Part shown: in pieces, positions 7,943 through 12,838 of the stretch | Numbering within the stretch: position 1 is the stretch's first letter | How the letters are laid out: every line of letters starts with the position of its first letter | Assembly: GCA_035541855.1 (NCBI GenBank) | Contig: DATKMM010000023.1 | Coordinates: 1-22,264, forward strand | From: JAJXYP01 sp035541855 | Lineage (GTDB): Bacteria > Patescibacteriota > Minisyncoccia > UBA6257 > 2-01-FULL-56-20 | DNA length: 22,264 bases | Reading direction: 5' to 3' | The notes under the pieces: generated by a model | Databases searched by the model: none | Seen by the model: the letters and a program-made list of their open reading frames with translations, nothing else | What the model was told of the DNA's origin: nothing | Translations under genes and position numbers: made by a program

Positions 7943-8332
7943 ATGCTTATCGAAATGTGCATCGCGAAGATCCACCGGGCAACGGTCACGCAGGCCGACC
8001 TGAACTACGTCGGCTCCATCACGGTCGACCAGGACCTGCTCGACGCGAGCGGCATGAAGCCGTTCCAGTACGTGAACATCACGAACGTCTCGAATGCCGT
8101 TTTCTGGCGGACGTACGTCATGGCCGGCGAACGCGGCAAGGGCGGCATCTGCCTGAACGGGCCTCCGGCGCGGCTCTTCCAGCCCGGCGACAAGATCATC
8201 ATCCTCGCCGAAGCATGGATCGAGCCGGGCGAAGCCGCCAACCTCGACCCGGTTGTCGTGTTCGTGGACGACAAAAACAAGGTCACTGGCGTGGAGCATC
8301 ACAAGCAGATCCCGCCCGGCGCCGTCAGGTAA
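7943..8332 (+). CDS. panD: PanD-like pyruvoyl-dependent decarboxylase (aspartate 1-decarboxylase family)
   Basis: This 129-residue protein aligns without gaps to E. coli PanD over most of its length. It keeps Lys9, His11 (KIHR), Tyr22, Gly24-Ser25 (NYVGS, the self-cleavage site whose Ser becomes the pyruvoyl group), Thr57-Tyr58, the ERG at 63-65 and Asn72-Gly73. PanD makes beta-alanine from aspartate for pantothenate. Here, however, position 54, which is Arg in E. coli PanD and binds the substrate carboxylate, is Phe (NAVFWRTY), with an Arg two residues later at 56. Processing to a pyruvoyl enzyme is likely, but substrate preference may differ. I chose the ATG at 7943 by homology; the frame extends further upstream without support. 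No other pantothenate gene is in the window. It converges on rplL. Confidence 0.85.
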   Translation: MLIEMCIAKIHRATVTQADLNYVGSITVDQDLLDASGMKPFQYVNITNVSNAVFWRTYVMAGERGKGGICLNGPPARLFQPGDKIIILAEAWIEPGEAANLDPVVVFVDDKNKVTGVEHHKQIPPGAVR

Positions 8333-8359
8333 TACAGACAAAAAGTTTAATGCCCCCGG

Positions 8360-8385
8360 AAAAAGCTGCCCCGCGGTTTTTATTT
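8360..8385. terminator. Possible bidirectional terminator between PanD-like gene and rplL
   Basis: AAAAA and TTTTT flank an imperfect GC-rich inner stem (CTGC/GCGG with a CCC loop and an unpaired G), and on the plus strand TTTTTATTTT follows. On the minus strand the same element gives a hairpin followed by TTTTT. It lies between the convergent stops at 8332 and 8388. The inner stem is short, so confidence is moderate. Confidence 0.5.
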
Positions 8386-8387
8386 TA

Positions 8388-8750
8388 CTATTGTATCTCC
8401 GCCTGGCCGCCGGCCGCTTCGATCTTTTTCCTGATCTCTTCGGCTTCCTCTTTCTTCACGTTCTCCTTAACCGTCTTCGGCGCGCCATCCACCAGGTCTT
8501 TCGCCTCCTTGAGGCCGAGGGTCGTCACTTCGCGGACCACCTTGATGACGTTCAGCTTGCTCGCGCCGCCCGACTTCAGGATGATGTTGAAGCTCGTCTT
8601 CTCTTCCGCGGGCGCGGCGCCACCGGCGGCCGGGGCGGCCATCGCGGCGGCCGAGATGCCGAACTTCTCCTCCAGCTTCTTCACGAGCTCCGCGAGCTCA
8701 ACCACCGTCAGAGACTCGACTTTCGTGATGATATCGTCGTAATTTGCCAT
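8388..8750 (-). CDS. rplL: Ribosomal protein bL12 (L7/L12)
   Basis: This 120-residue protein has the usual bL12 layout: an N-terminal dimerisation helix (ELAELVKKLEEKFGIS), an Ala/Pro/Gly-rich hinge (about residues 34-50), and a C-terminal domain with KTSFNIILK, VIKVVRE and GLKEAKDLVDGAPK, which contacts translation factors. It is full length for the family. It starts 5 bases after the rplJ stop and is co-transcribed with it, the standard arrangement for the ribosomal stalk operon. Confidence 0.97.
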   Translation of the reverse strand: MANYDDIITKVESLTVVELAELVKKLEEKFGISAAAMAAPAAGGAAPAEEKTSFNIILKSGGASKLNVIKVVREVTTLGLKEAKDLVDGAPKTVKENVKKEEAEEIRKKIEAAGGQAEIQ

Positions 8751-8755
8751 GGTAT

Positions 8756-9280
8756 TTATGAGTTCGCGACCTTTGATCTCTGGTCAAGAACATACAGGAA
8801 TGAACGGATCGGCGCGGATAGCATGCCAAGGAACTGTGCCAGGAGCACTTCCCGCGGCGGCAGCTTGCCGATGAAGACGATCTGCTGCGCGTCCACCGGG
8901 GCGTTCGCGCCAATATTATAGCCGCCAAGCAAGTGCTTCACCCACACGTCCTTCGCGCCGCCCTCCGGCACCGCGATCCCGGAAAAGAAAGCGTAAGCCG
9001 GACCAGCCGCGGTCTCGATATCCCCCGGCGCGAAGATCGTGCCGACGGACATTTTGTACTGCGAAAGGTCGACATCGATCCCCTTCTCCTTGAGCAGGAG
9101 GCCAAGCAGCCGCTTCTTGATGACGAGGAAGCTCGCGCCGGATTTTTTGAGCCCGATGCGAAGCTTGCGCACGTCCTCCGCGGTCACTTTCGAGAAATCC
9201 GCGAACACCAACGCGCGGCTTTTTTCAAGCAGCTCTTTTGCTTTTTTTAATTCCTCGTTCTTTTGGGCTTTGGTTTTCAT
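8756..9280 (-). CDS. rplJ: Ribosomal protein uL10
   Basis: This 174-residue protein starts at ATG 9280 (MKTKAQKNEE); the longer in-frame extension upstream reads through the leader RNA and is rejected. It has the uL10 features: SRALVFADFSKVTAEDVRKLR, then KRLLGLLLKEKG, and a C-terminal region that in the family binds bL12 dimers (PREVLLAQFLGMLSAPI). uL10 anchors the stalk to 23S rRNA and in many bacteria represses its own operon through the leader. Here a promoter, an L10-type leader and a terminator-like hairpin lie upstream, which fits that mode of control. Confidence 0.95.
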   Translation of the reverse strand: MKTKAQKNEELKKAKELLEKSRALVFADFSKVTAEDVRKLRIGLKKSGASFLVIKKRLLGLLLKEKGIDVDLSQYKMSVGTIFAPGDIETAAGPAYAFFSGIAVPEGGAKDVWVKHLLGGYNIGANAPVDAQQIVFIGKLPPREVLLAQFLGMLSAPIRSFLYVLDQRSKVANS

Positions 9281-9397
9281 GGTTTCCGGATATAAAAAAC
9301 GGGCTCTTCCAGGCCGTTGCAACAACCAAAACGAATTGGTCATTCCTCGGCAGGGATTTACTCGCCGCCCGGGCGACACCCAAACTTCATTGGAATT
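9281..9397 (-). ncRNA. Ribosomal protein L10 leader with terminator-like hairpin
   Basis: The predicted 5' leader of rplJ-rplL is about 115-120 bases. It contains CCTGCCGAGG (9345-9354, minus strand), which I recognise as the conserved core of the L10 leader, and a preceding GC-rich hairpin region (GTCGCCCGGGCGGCGAG). Near its 3' end a hairpin at 9298-9318 (AACGG..CT paired with AG..CCGTT, one C-C mismatch) is followed by six T residues (9294-9299), like an attenuator. Known biology: free uL10 (with bL12) binds this leader to repress the operon, and in some bacteria this promotes termination. A covariance search is needed to confirm the class. Confidence 0.7.
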
Positions 9398-9403
9398 GGT
9401 TCC

Positions 9404-9431
9404 ATTATAGCCGACCGCCGGCGGATGTCAA
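9404..9431 (-). promoter_or_regulatory. Consensus promoter TTGACA-16-TATAAT for rplJ-rplL
   Basis: Minus-strand TTGACA (9426-9431) and TATAAT (9404-9409), both perfect, are separated by 16 bases. The start is predicted near 9397. It is the strongest promoter in the window and sits between the end of the G1 peptidase gene and the L10 leader. Confidence 0.85.
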
Positions 9432-9445
9432 GCTACGGCTGCCAC

Positions 9446-10363
9446 CTACCAAATCCAGGAACGCAGTGTTCCGCCTTGGAAATTCCGGAAGATCCGCCGC
9501 CACGGCGCGATCGCCGGCGTCGGTGTGAAGCCCTGCGGGCCGGTGCCCGACCGCCGCCATCCGCGGCCGGCCAACCCGGAGACCGGCGCGACCGGCGTTG
9601 CCGAACGCGTCACGGTGAAGCTCGCACCGTCGCTGCCGAGCGTCGATGGCGACGCGAGCGTATTGCCGCTTCGGTTCACCATCGTGAGCGCCTGGCCACC
9701 CGCGCCGGAGATCGTGAGCGGCGTCCCGTTTTTAGTCGCCATGCCGTTCAAGAACGGAACCGAGCCGAAATTATCGAGCGGCACGAAGCCCGCGCCGTCG
9801 CTCGGCATCTCTTCGATCCATTCAGCGGAGGAAAGCGAAGAGCTGTAAGCCAGCGAGGCCTGATAGCTTTGTCCGGTGGTGTTGTCCCGGATCGTGACCT
9901 GCCACTGCGCCGGCGTGGTCGCCGTGCCGGCCGACGTTTCGGTGAGCGACGCGCTCATCGAATCCCCCGCCGACACGGTGAGCGGCACCTGCTGGGTTGC
10001 CTGCGGCAGCATCTCGTACCATGCCTGGTACGACACCGTGCCGGAGCGGTCAACCACCGCCTGGGTGCCGGCCTGGATGAGGTCCTGGCCCGAAATGCCG
10101 CCGATGCCCACCCAGGTCGCATCGGCCTCGGTCGAGGTCGCCGCGGCGACCGCCGGCACCGTCCACGTTCCGCTCACGGCCGTGAACGTCCCGCCGGTCG
10201 CCTCATAGCCGGACCAGTTAAAGGACATGCCGGAACTGGCGCCGGAATTCGCCGCGATTGGAAAGCCCGTCGCCGGAGCGACCGAAGGCGCCGGGGCCGT
10301 CCACGGCAGGACGATCGTAATGGCCCCCGCCATAAGTAATTTTTTCGAAATCAGTCCAAGCAT
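9446..10363 (-). CDS. Secreted glutamic endopeptidase, G1 (eqolisin) family
   Basis: From ATG 10363 this is a 305-residue protein with a signal peptide (ISKK then a hydrophobic stretch, residues about 9-22). The G1 domain spans about 47-255: NWSGYEATGG (49-58), FTAVSGTWTVP (60-70), TWVGIGG (83-89), LIQAGTQ (95-101), YQAWYEMLP (112-120) and AEWIEEMPS (180-188). In G1 peptidases the catalytic pair is Gln and Glu; the candidates here are Gln97 in LIQAG and Glu181 in AEWIEE. The family acts at acid pH and was first known from fungi. After the domain comes an odd basic, Trp/Arg-rich tail (about 266-305, including APWRRIFRNF). In-frame ATGs at 10375 and 10387 are alternative starts; none has a convincing ribosome-binding site. 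It is probably released or cell-surface associated; its target is unknown. Confidence 0.85.
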   Translation of the reverse strand: MLGLISKKLLMAGAITIVLPWTAPAPSVAPATGFPIAANSGASSGMSFNWSGYEATGGTFTAVSGTWTVPAVAAATSTEADATWVGIGGISGQDLIQAGTQAVVDRSGTVSYQAWYEMLPQATQQVPLTVSAGDSMSASLTETSAGTATTPAQWQVTIRDNTTGQSYQASLAYSSSLSSAEWIEEMPSDGAGFVPLDNFGSVPFLNGMATKNGTPLTISGAGGQALTMVNRSGNTLASPSTLGSDGASFTVTRSATPVAPVSGLAGRGWRRSGTGPQGFTPTPAIAPWRRIFRNFQGGTLRSWIW

Positions 10364-10393
10364 ACCTATATTCATACGCAAAGGCATCCAATT

Positions 10394-10422
10394 TTGTTGC
10401 AAAGGCAAAAATAGATTACAAT
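10394..10422 (+). promoter_or_regulatory. Promoter TTGTTG-17-TACAAT for the ABC exporter
   Basis: TTGTTG (10394-10399), a 17-base spacer and TACAAT (10417-10422) precede the ATG at 10434 by 11 bases. With no ribosome-binding site in between, the transcript would be leaderless or nearly so. It lies in the 70-base region shared with the divergent G1 peptidase gene. Confidence 0.6.
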
Positions 10423-10433
10423 AAGCATACCCT

Positions 10434-11249
10434 ATGCCATCCTCCGAGAATCCGAAGATCATCGAGGTCGCGACGCTCACCAAGCGATTCAAAGATTTCG
10501 CCGCGGTCGATGGTATTTCCTTCGCCGTCGGATCCGGGGATATCTTCGCGTGCCTGGGACCGAACGGGGCCGGCAAAAGCACGCTCATCAAGATGCTCAT
10601 CACGTTGCTCGAACCCACGAGCGGTACGGCATCCGTCGCCGGACACGATATATCGCGCCACGCCGCGGAAGTGCGGAACGTGATCGGGTACGTCCCCCAA
10701 TCCATTTCGGTGGACGGAACCCTCACGGCGTACGAGAACCTGATGCTCTTCGCCCGGCTCTACGACATTCCGCGGTCCGAACGCAAGGCCCGCATCCAGG
10801 AAACGCTTTCCTTCCTGAAGCTCGAAGCGCACGCGGACGCCCTCGTGAGGACCTTCTCCGGAGGCATGATCAGAAAAATGGAGATCGGCCAGGCGATGCT
10901 GCATCGGCCGAAGGTCCTGTTCCTGGACGAACCGACGACCGGCCTCGACCCCATCGCCCAGCAAAGCGTGTGGGGCCACCTCTCGGACCTCCGCGAAACG
11001 ACGGGAACGACCATCTTCTTTTCGACGCACAACATGGAAGAGGCAGACGGCGTGAGCGATCAGGTCGCCATCATGAACCAGGGAAAGATCGCCGTCATCG
11101 GAAGCGTCGCCGAGCTGAAGGCGAAGACCGGCAAACCGAACGCCACGCTCGAGGACGCTTTCATCTTCTTCTCCGGCAACACCATGAGCGACACGGGCAA
11201 TTTCAGGGACATCCGCCGCATGCGCCAGACCGAAAAAAGGCTCGGATAA
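10434..11249 (+). CDS. ABC-2 type exporter ATP-binding protein (DrrA-like)
   Basis: This 271-residue cytoplasmic ATPase carries Walker A GPNGAGKST (42-50), Q-loop Gln89, a signature FSGGM (141-145, Phe replacing the usual Leu), Walker B VLFLDEP (161-167) followed by TTGLDP, and the H-switch in STHNMEEA (His199). The spacing and the ENLMLFARLY segment resemble DrrA/ABC-2 drug or polysaccharide exporters. The C-terminal 35 residues after ATLEDAFIFF are basic and variable. The permease gene starts 13 bases downstream, so together they should form a homodimeric two-plus-two exporter. The substrate cannot be told from sequence. Confidence 0.92.
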   Translation: MPSSENPKIIEVATLTKRFKDFAAVDGISFAVGSGDIFACLGPNGAGKSTLIKMLITLLEPTSGTASVAGHDISRHAAEVRNVIGYVPQSISVDGTLTAYENLMLFARLYDIPRSERKARIQETLSFLKLEAHADALVRTFSGGMIRKMEIGQAMLHRPKVLFLDEPTTGLDPIAQQSVWGHLSDLRETTGTTIFFSTHNMEEADGVSDQVAIMNQGKIAVIGSVAELKAKTGKPNATLEDAFIFFSGNTMSDTGNFRDIRRMRQTEKRLG

Positions 11250-11262
11250 ATTCCACGCAACC

Positions 11263-12039
11263 ATGCTCTCCTATCTTTTCGAAACTATCAAAAAGGCCTG
11301 GGTCATGACGGAAATGGAAGCGCGCAAGCTCGCCCACGATCCCACGGAGCTCATTTCCCGCGCCGTCCAGCCGATCCTGTGGCTCGGCATTTTCGGCGAG
11401 GCGCTGAGCAAAGTGCGCGCCATCCCGACCGGCGGCTTCACCTATCTGCAGTTCATCACGCCGGGCATCCTCACCCAGTCGGTCGTTTTCGTCGCCATCT
11501 TCTACGGCCTCTACATCATCATGGACCGGGACACGGGCATCCTCCAGAAGCTGCTCGTGACACCGACACCCCGCCTGGCTTTGGTGTGGGGCAAGATGCT
11601 GTCCGCGGGCCTGCGCGGCCTTTGCCAGGCGTTCATCGTTTTCATCTTCGCCCTCATCCTCGGCGTTTCCCTCAATATGTCCCCCTGGTCGATCCTTGGA
11701 GTGGTCGTCATCGTCCTGCTTGGCGCCGCCGTGTTCACCGGGATCTCGATGATCATCGCCTCCCTCGTGAAAACAAGGGAACGGTTCATGGGCATCGGGC
11801 AGGTCATCACCCTGCCGCTCTTCTTCGCCTCGAACGCGATCTATCCCATCGCCATCATGCCGCCCTGGCTGCAGGTCGTCGCCACGATCAACCCGCTGAG
11901 CTACATGGTGGACGGCCTGCGCGCGCTCATGCTGACGAGCGGCAGCGCGGGAGTCGGCTTCGACATTTTCATCCTCGCGGCGGTCGCGCTCGCGATCAGC
12001 GCCCTGAGCGCGTGGCTGTATCCGAAAGTGATCATCTGA
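11263..12039 (+). CDS. ABC-2 type exporter permease
   Basis: This 258-residue membrane protein has about six hydrophobic segments. After an amphipathic N-terminus (ETIKKAWVMTEMEARKL) it contains the ABC2_membrane features: FITPGILTQSVVF, then MDRDTGILQKLLVTP (the coupling-helix region), ITLPLFFASNAIYPI and NPLSYMVDGLRALM near the C-terminus. It is the partner of the ATPase immediately upstream and is read from the same promoter. It ends 12 bases before the 3' end of the opposing tRNA-Trp. Confidence 0.92.
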   Translation: MLSYLFETIKKAWVMTEMEARKLAHDPTELISRAVQPILWLGIFGEALSKVRAIPTGGFTYLQFITPGILTQSVVFVAIFYGLYIIMDRDTGILQKLLVTPTPRLALVWGKMLSAGLRGLCQAFIVFIFALILGVSLNMSPWSILGVVVIVLLGAAVFTGISMIIASLVKTRERFMGIGQVITLPLFFASNAIYPIAIMPPWLQVVATINPLSYMVDGLRALMLTSGSAGVGFDIFILAAVALAISALSAWLYPKVII

Positions 12040-12051
12040 CCGGCCGAACTG

Positions 12052-12122
12052 CGGGAGCTGAAGGAGTCGGACCTTCGACCGCGGTTTTGGAGACCGCTAT
12101 TATACCGTTTAACTAAGCTCCC
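12052..12122 (-). tRNA. tRNA-Trp (CCA anticodon)
   Basis: The minus strand folds as a 71-base tRNA. Acceptor GGGAGCT pairs with AGCTCCC, with a weak D-arm, anticodon stem GCGGT/ACCGC with loop CTCCAAA (anticodon CCA), and T-arm GAAGG/CCTTC with loop TCCGACT. The discriminator is G and CCA is not encoded. It follows rpmG by 24 bases; the rpmG then tRNA-Trp order is common in bacteria and suggests co-transcription. Confidence 0.95.
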
Positions 12123-12146
12123 CCGGGAAGCGCATGGTTCATTCTA

Positions 12147-12326
12147 CTACTTTCCGGTGATCCTGGCTTCCTTATGCACGGTCTGCCTGCGGCACCACGG
12201 GCAGAACTTCTTAAGCTCAACCTTGCGCTCCACGGTCTTCTTGTTCTTGCGGGTATAGTAATTGCGCCGCTTGCAGACGGAACAGCGGAGAGTGATGAGG
12301 TTGTCCGCGTACTTGATCTTCGCCAT
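12147..12326 (-). CDS. rpmG: Ribosomal protein bL33
   Basis: This 59-residue protein starts at ATG 12326 (MAKIKYADN). It has CSVC (15-18) and CPWC (42-45), the zinc-binding type of bL33, and the family pattern RRNYYTRKNKK. The longer in-frame extension to 12560 crosses the promoter and is rejected. It is followed by tRNA-Trp. The genes secE and nusG, often next in line, are absent here. Confidence 0.95.
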   Translation of the reverse strand: MAKIKYADNLITLRCSVCKRRNYYTRKNKKTVERKVELKKFCPWCRRQTVHKEARITGK

Positions 12327-12333
12327 GGCACCC

Positions 12334-12362
12334 ATCATACGGCAATCCACAGGAAAATGCAA
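12334..12362 (-). promoter_or_regulatory. Promoter TTGCAT-17-TATGAT for rpmG and tRNA-Trp
   Basis: Minus-strand TTGCAT (12357-12362), a 17-base spacer and TATGAT (12334-12339) end 7 bases before the rpmG ATG. Transcription would start at the start codon, so rpmG is predicted to be leaderless. Confidence 0.7.
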
Positions 12363-12382
12363 ACGCGCGCCGCAGGATAGCG

Positions 12383-12388
12383 TATAAT
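12383..12388 (+). promoter_or_regulatory. Candidate -10 box for the small Cys-rich membrane protein
   Basis: A perfect TATAAT lies 49 bases before the ATG at 12438, giving a leader of about 40 bases. No good -35 hexamer is found at the right distance. The element is divergent from the rpmG promoter. Confidence 0.4.
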
Positions 12389-12437
12389 AATATCTATCGA
12401 AAGGTCGAATCCAAATCCACTCACAAGATTCACCCCT

Positions 12438-12782
12438 ATGGCAGAAGAGAAAAAGAACGGCGGCCACGGCGAAGGATGCGTTTGCCCGGCCTGCTACGGC
12501 AAAACAGGCATGGGTATGATGGGCGGCCGGTGGAGCTGCGGATGCGGCTACGGCCGGCACTGGACCTTCTTCCTGCTTCGCACCCTGCTCACCATCCTCA
12601 TCCTCATCGTTGTTTTCTGGTTCGGGATCATGGTCGGACGCTTGAGCGCAAGCGGCTATGCGCGGACCACCAGGATGATGGCGGCTGGCGGCTACGGCGG
12701 CAATTATCCGATCGGCGCCTACAATCCCGGCGGCCCCATGATGCGCGCGGGCGCCACCTCGACACCAGCGGCGGAATATTAA
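12438..12782 (+). CDS. Small Cys-rich single-pass membrane protein
   Basis: This 114-residue protein has a polar N-terminus with CVCPAC (14-19) and CGC (34-36), which together could bind a metal ion in a zinc-ribbon-like way. One hydrophobic segment follows (about 43-67, ending MVGRLS). The tail is Gly, Met and Tyr-rich (GGYGGNYP, GGPMMRAG). The charge pattern makes a cytoplasmic Cys-rich end likely, but this is inference. No strong ribosome-binding site is visible. It converges on the secreted beta-helix protein. The family is not recognised. Codon use is like its neighbours and the frame is clean, so it is probably a real gene. Confidence 0.7.
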   Translation: MAEEKKNGGHGEGCVCPACYGKTGMGMMGGRWSCGCGYGRHWTFFLLRTLLTILILIVVFWFGIMVGRLSASGYARTTRMMAAGGYGGNYPIGAYNPGGPMMRAGATSTPAAEY

Positions 12783-12802
12783 CCGGCAGCGGTCTTATCG
12801 GT

Positions 12803-12838
12803 TATCATAAATCCGCTCCTATGAGCGGATTTATGATA
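12803..12838. terminator. Perfect 16-bp hairpin between convergent genes
   Basis: A perfect 16-bp inverted repeat (left arm 12803-12818, right arm 12823-12838, loop CTAT) fills the gap between the stop of the Cys-rich membrane protein (12782) and the stop of the secreted protein (12839). It can serve both strands. No run of T follows on either side, so it may act as a transcript-end stabiliser rather than a classical intrinsic terminator. Confidence 0.6.

Noticed and set aside
7883..8341. In-frame upstream extension of the CofE-like gene to 8341
   Set aside because: It runs antisense through the whole PanD-like gene, whose protein is clearly homologous to a known family. The promoter and ATG at 7882 fit better.
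7957..8742. Plus-strand open frame of 261 codons spanning the PanD-like gene and rplL
   Set aside because: It is out of frame with the PanD-like gene, antisense to rplL, and crosses the terminator region between them.
9317..10339. Long plus-strand open frame of 340 codons opposite the G1 peptidase gene
   Set aside because: The product is Arg-rich with no domain, and it is the antisense shadow of a gene with clear G1 motifs. GC-rich DNA often gives such frames.
10416..11264. Minus-strand open frame of 282 codons across the ABC ATPase gene
   Set aside because: It is antisense to a complete ATPase with all motifs. Its product is full of Arg, Gly, Asp and His with no recognisable fold.
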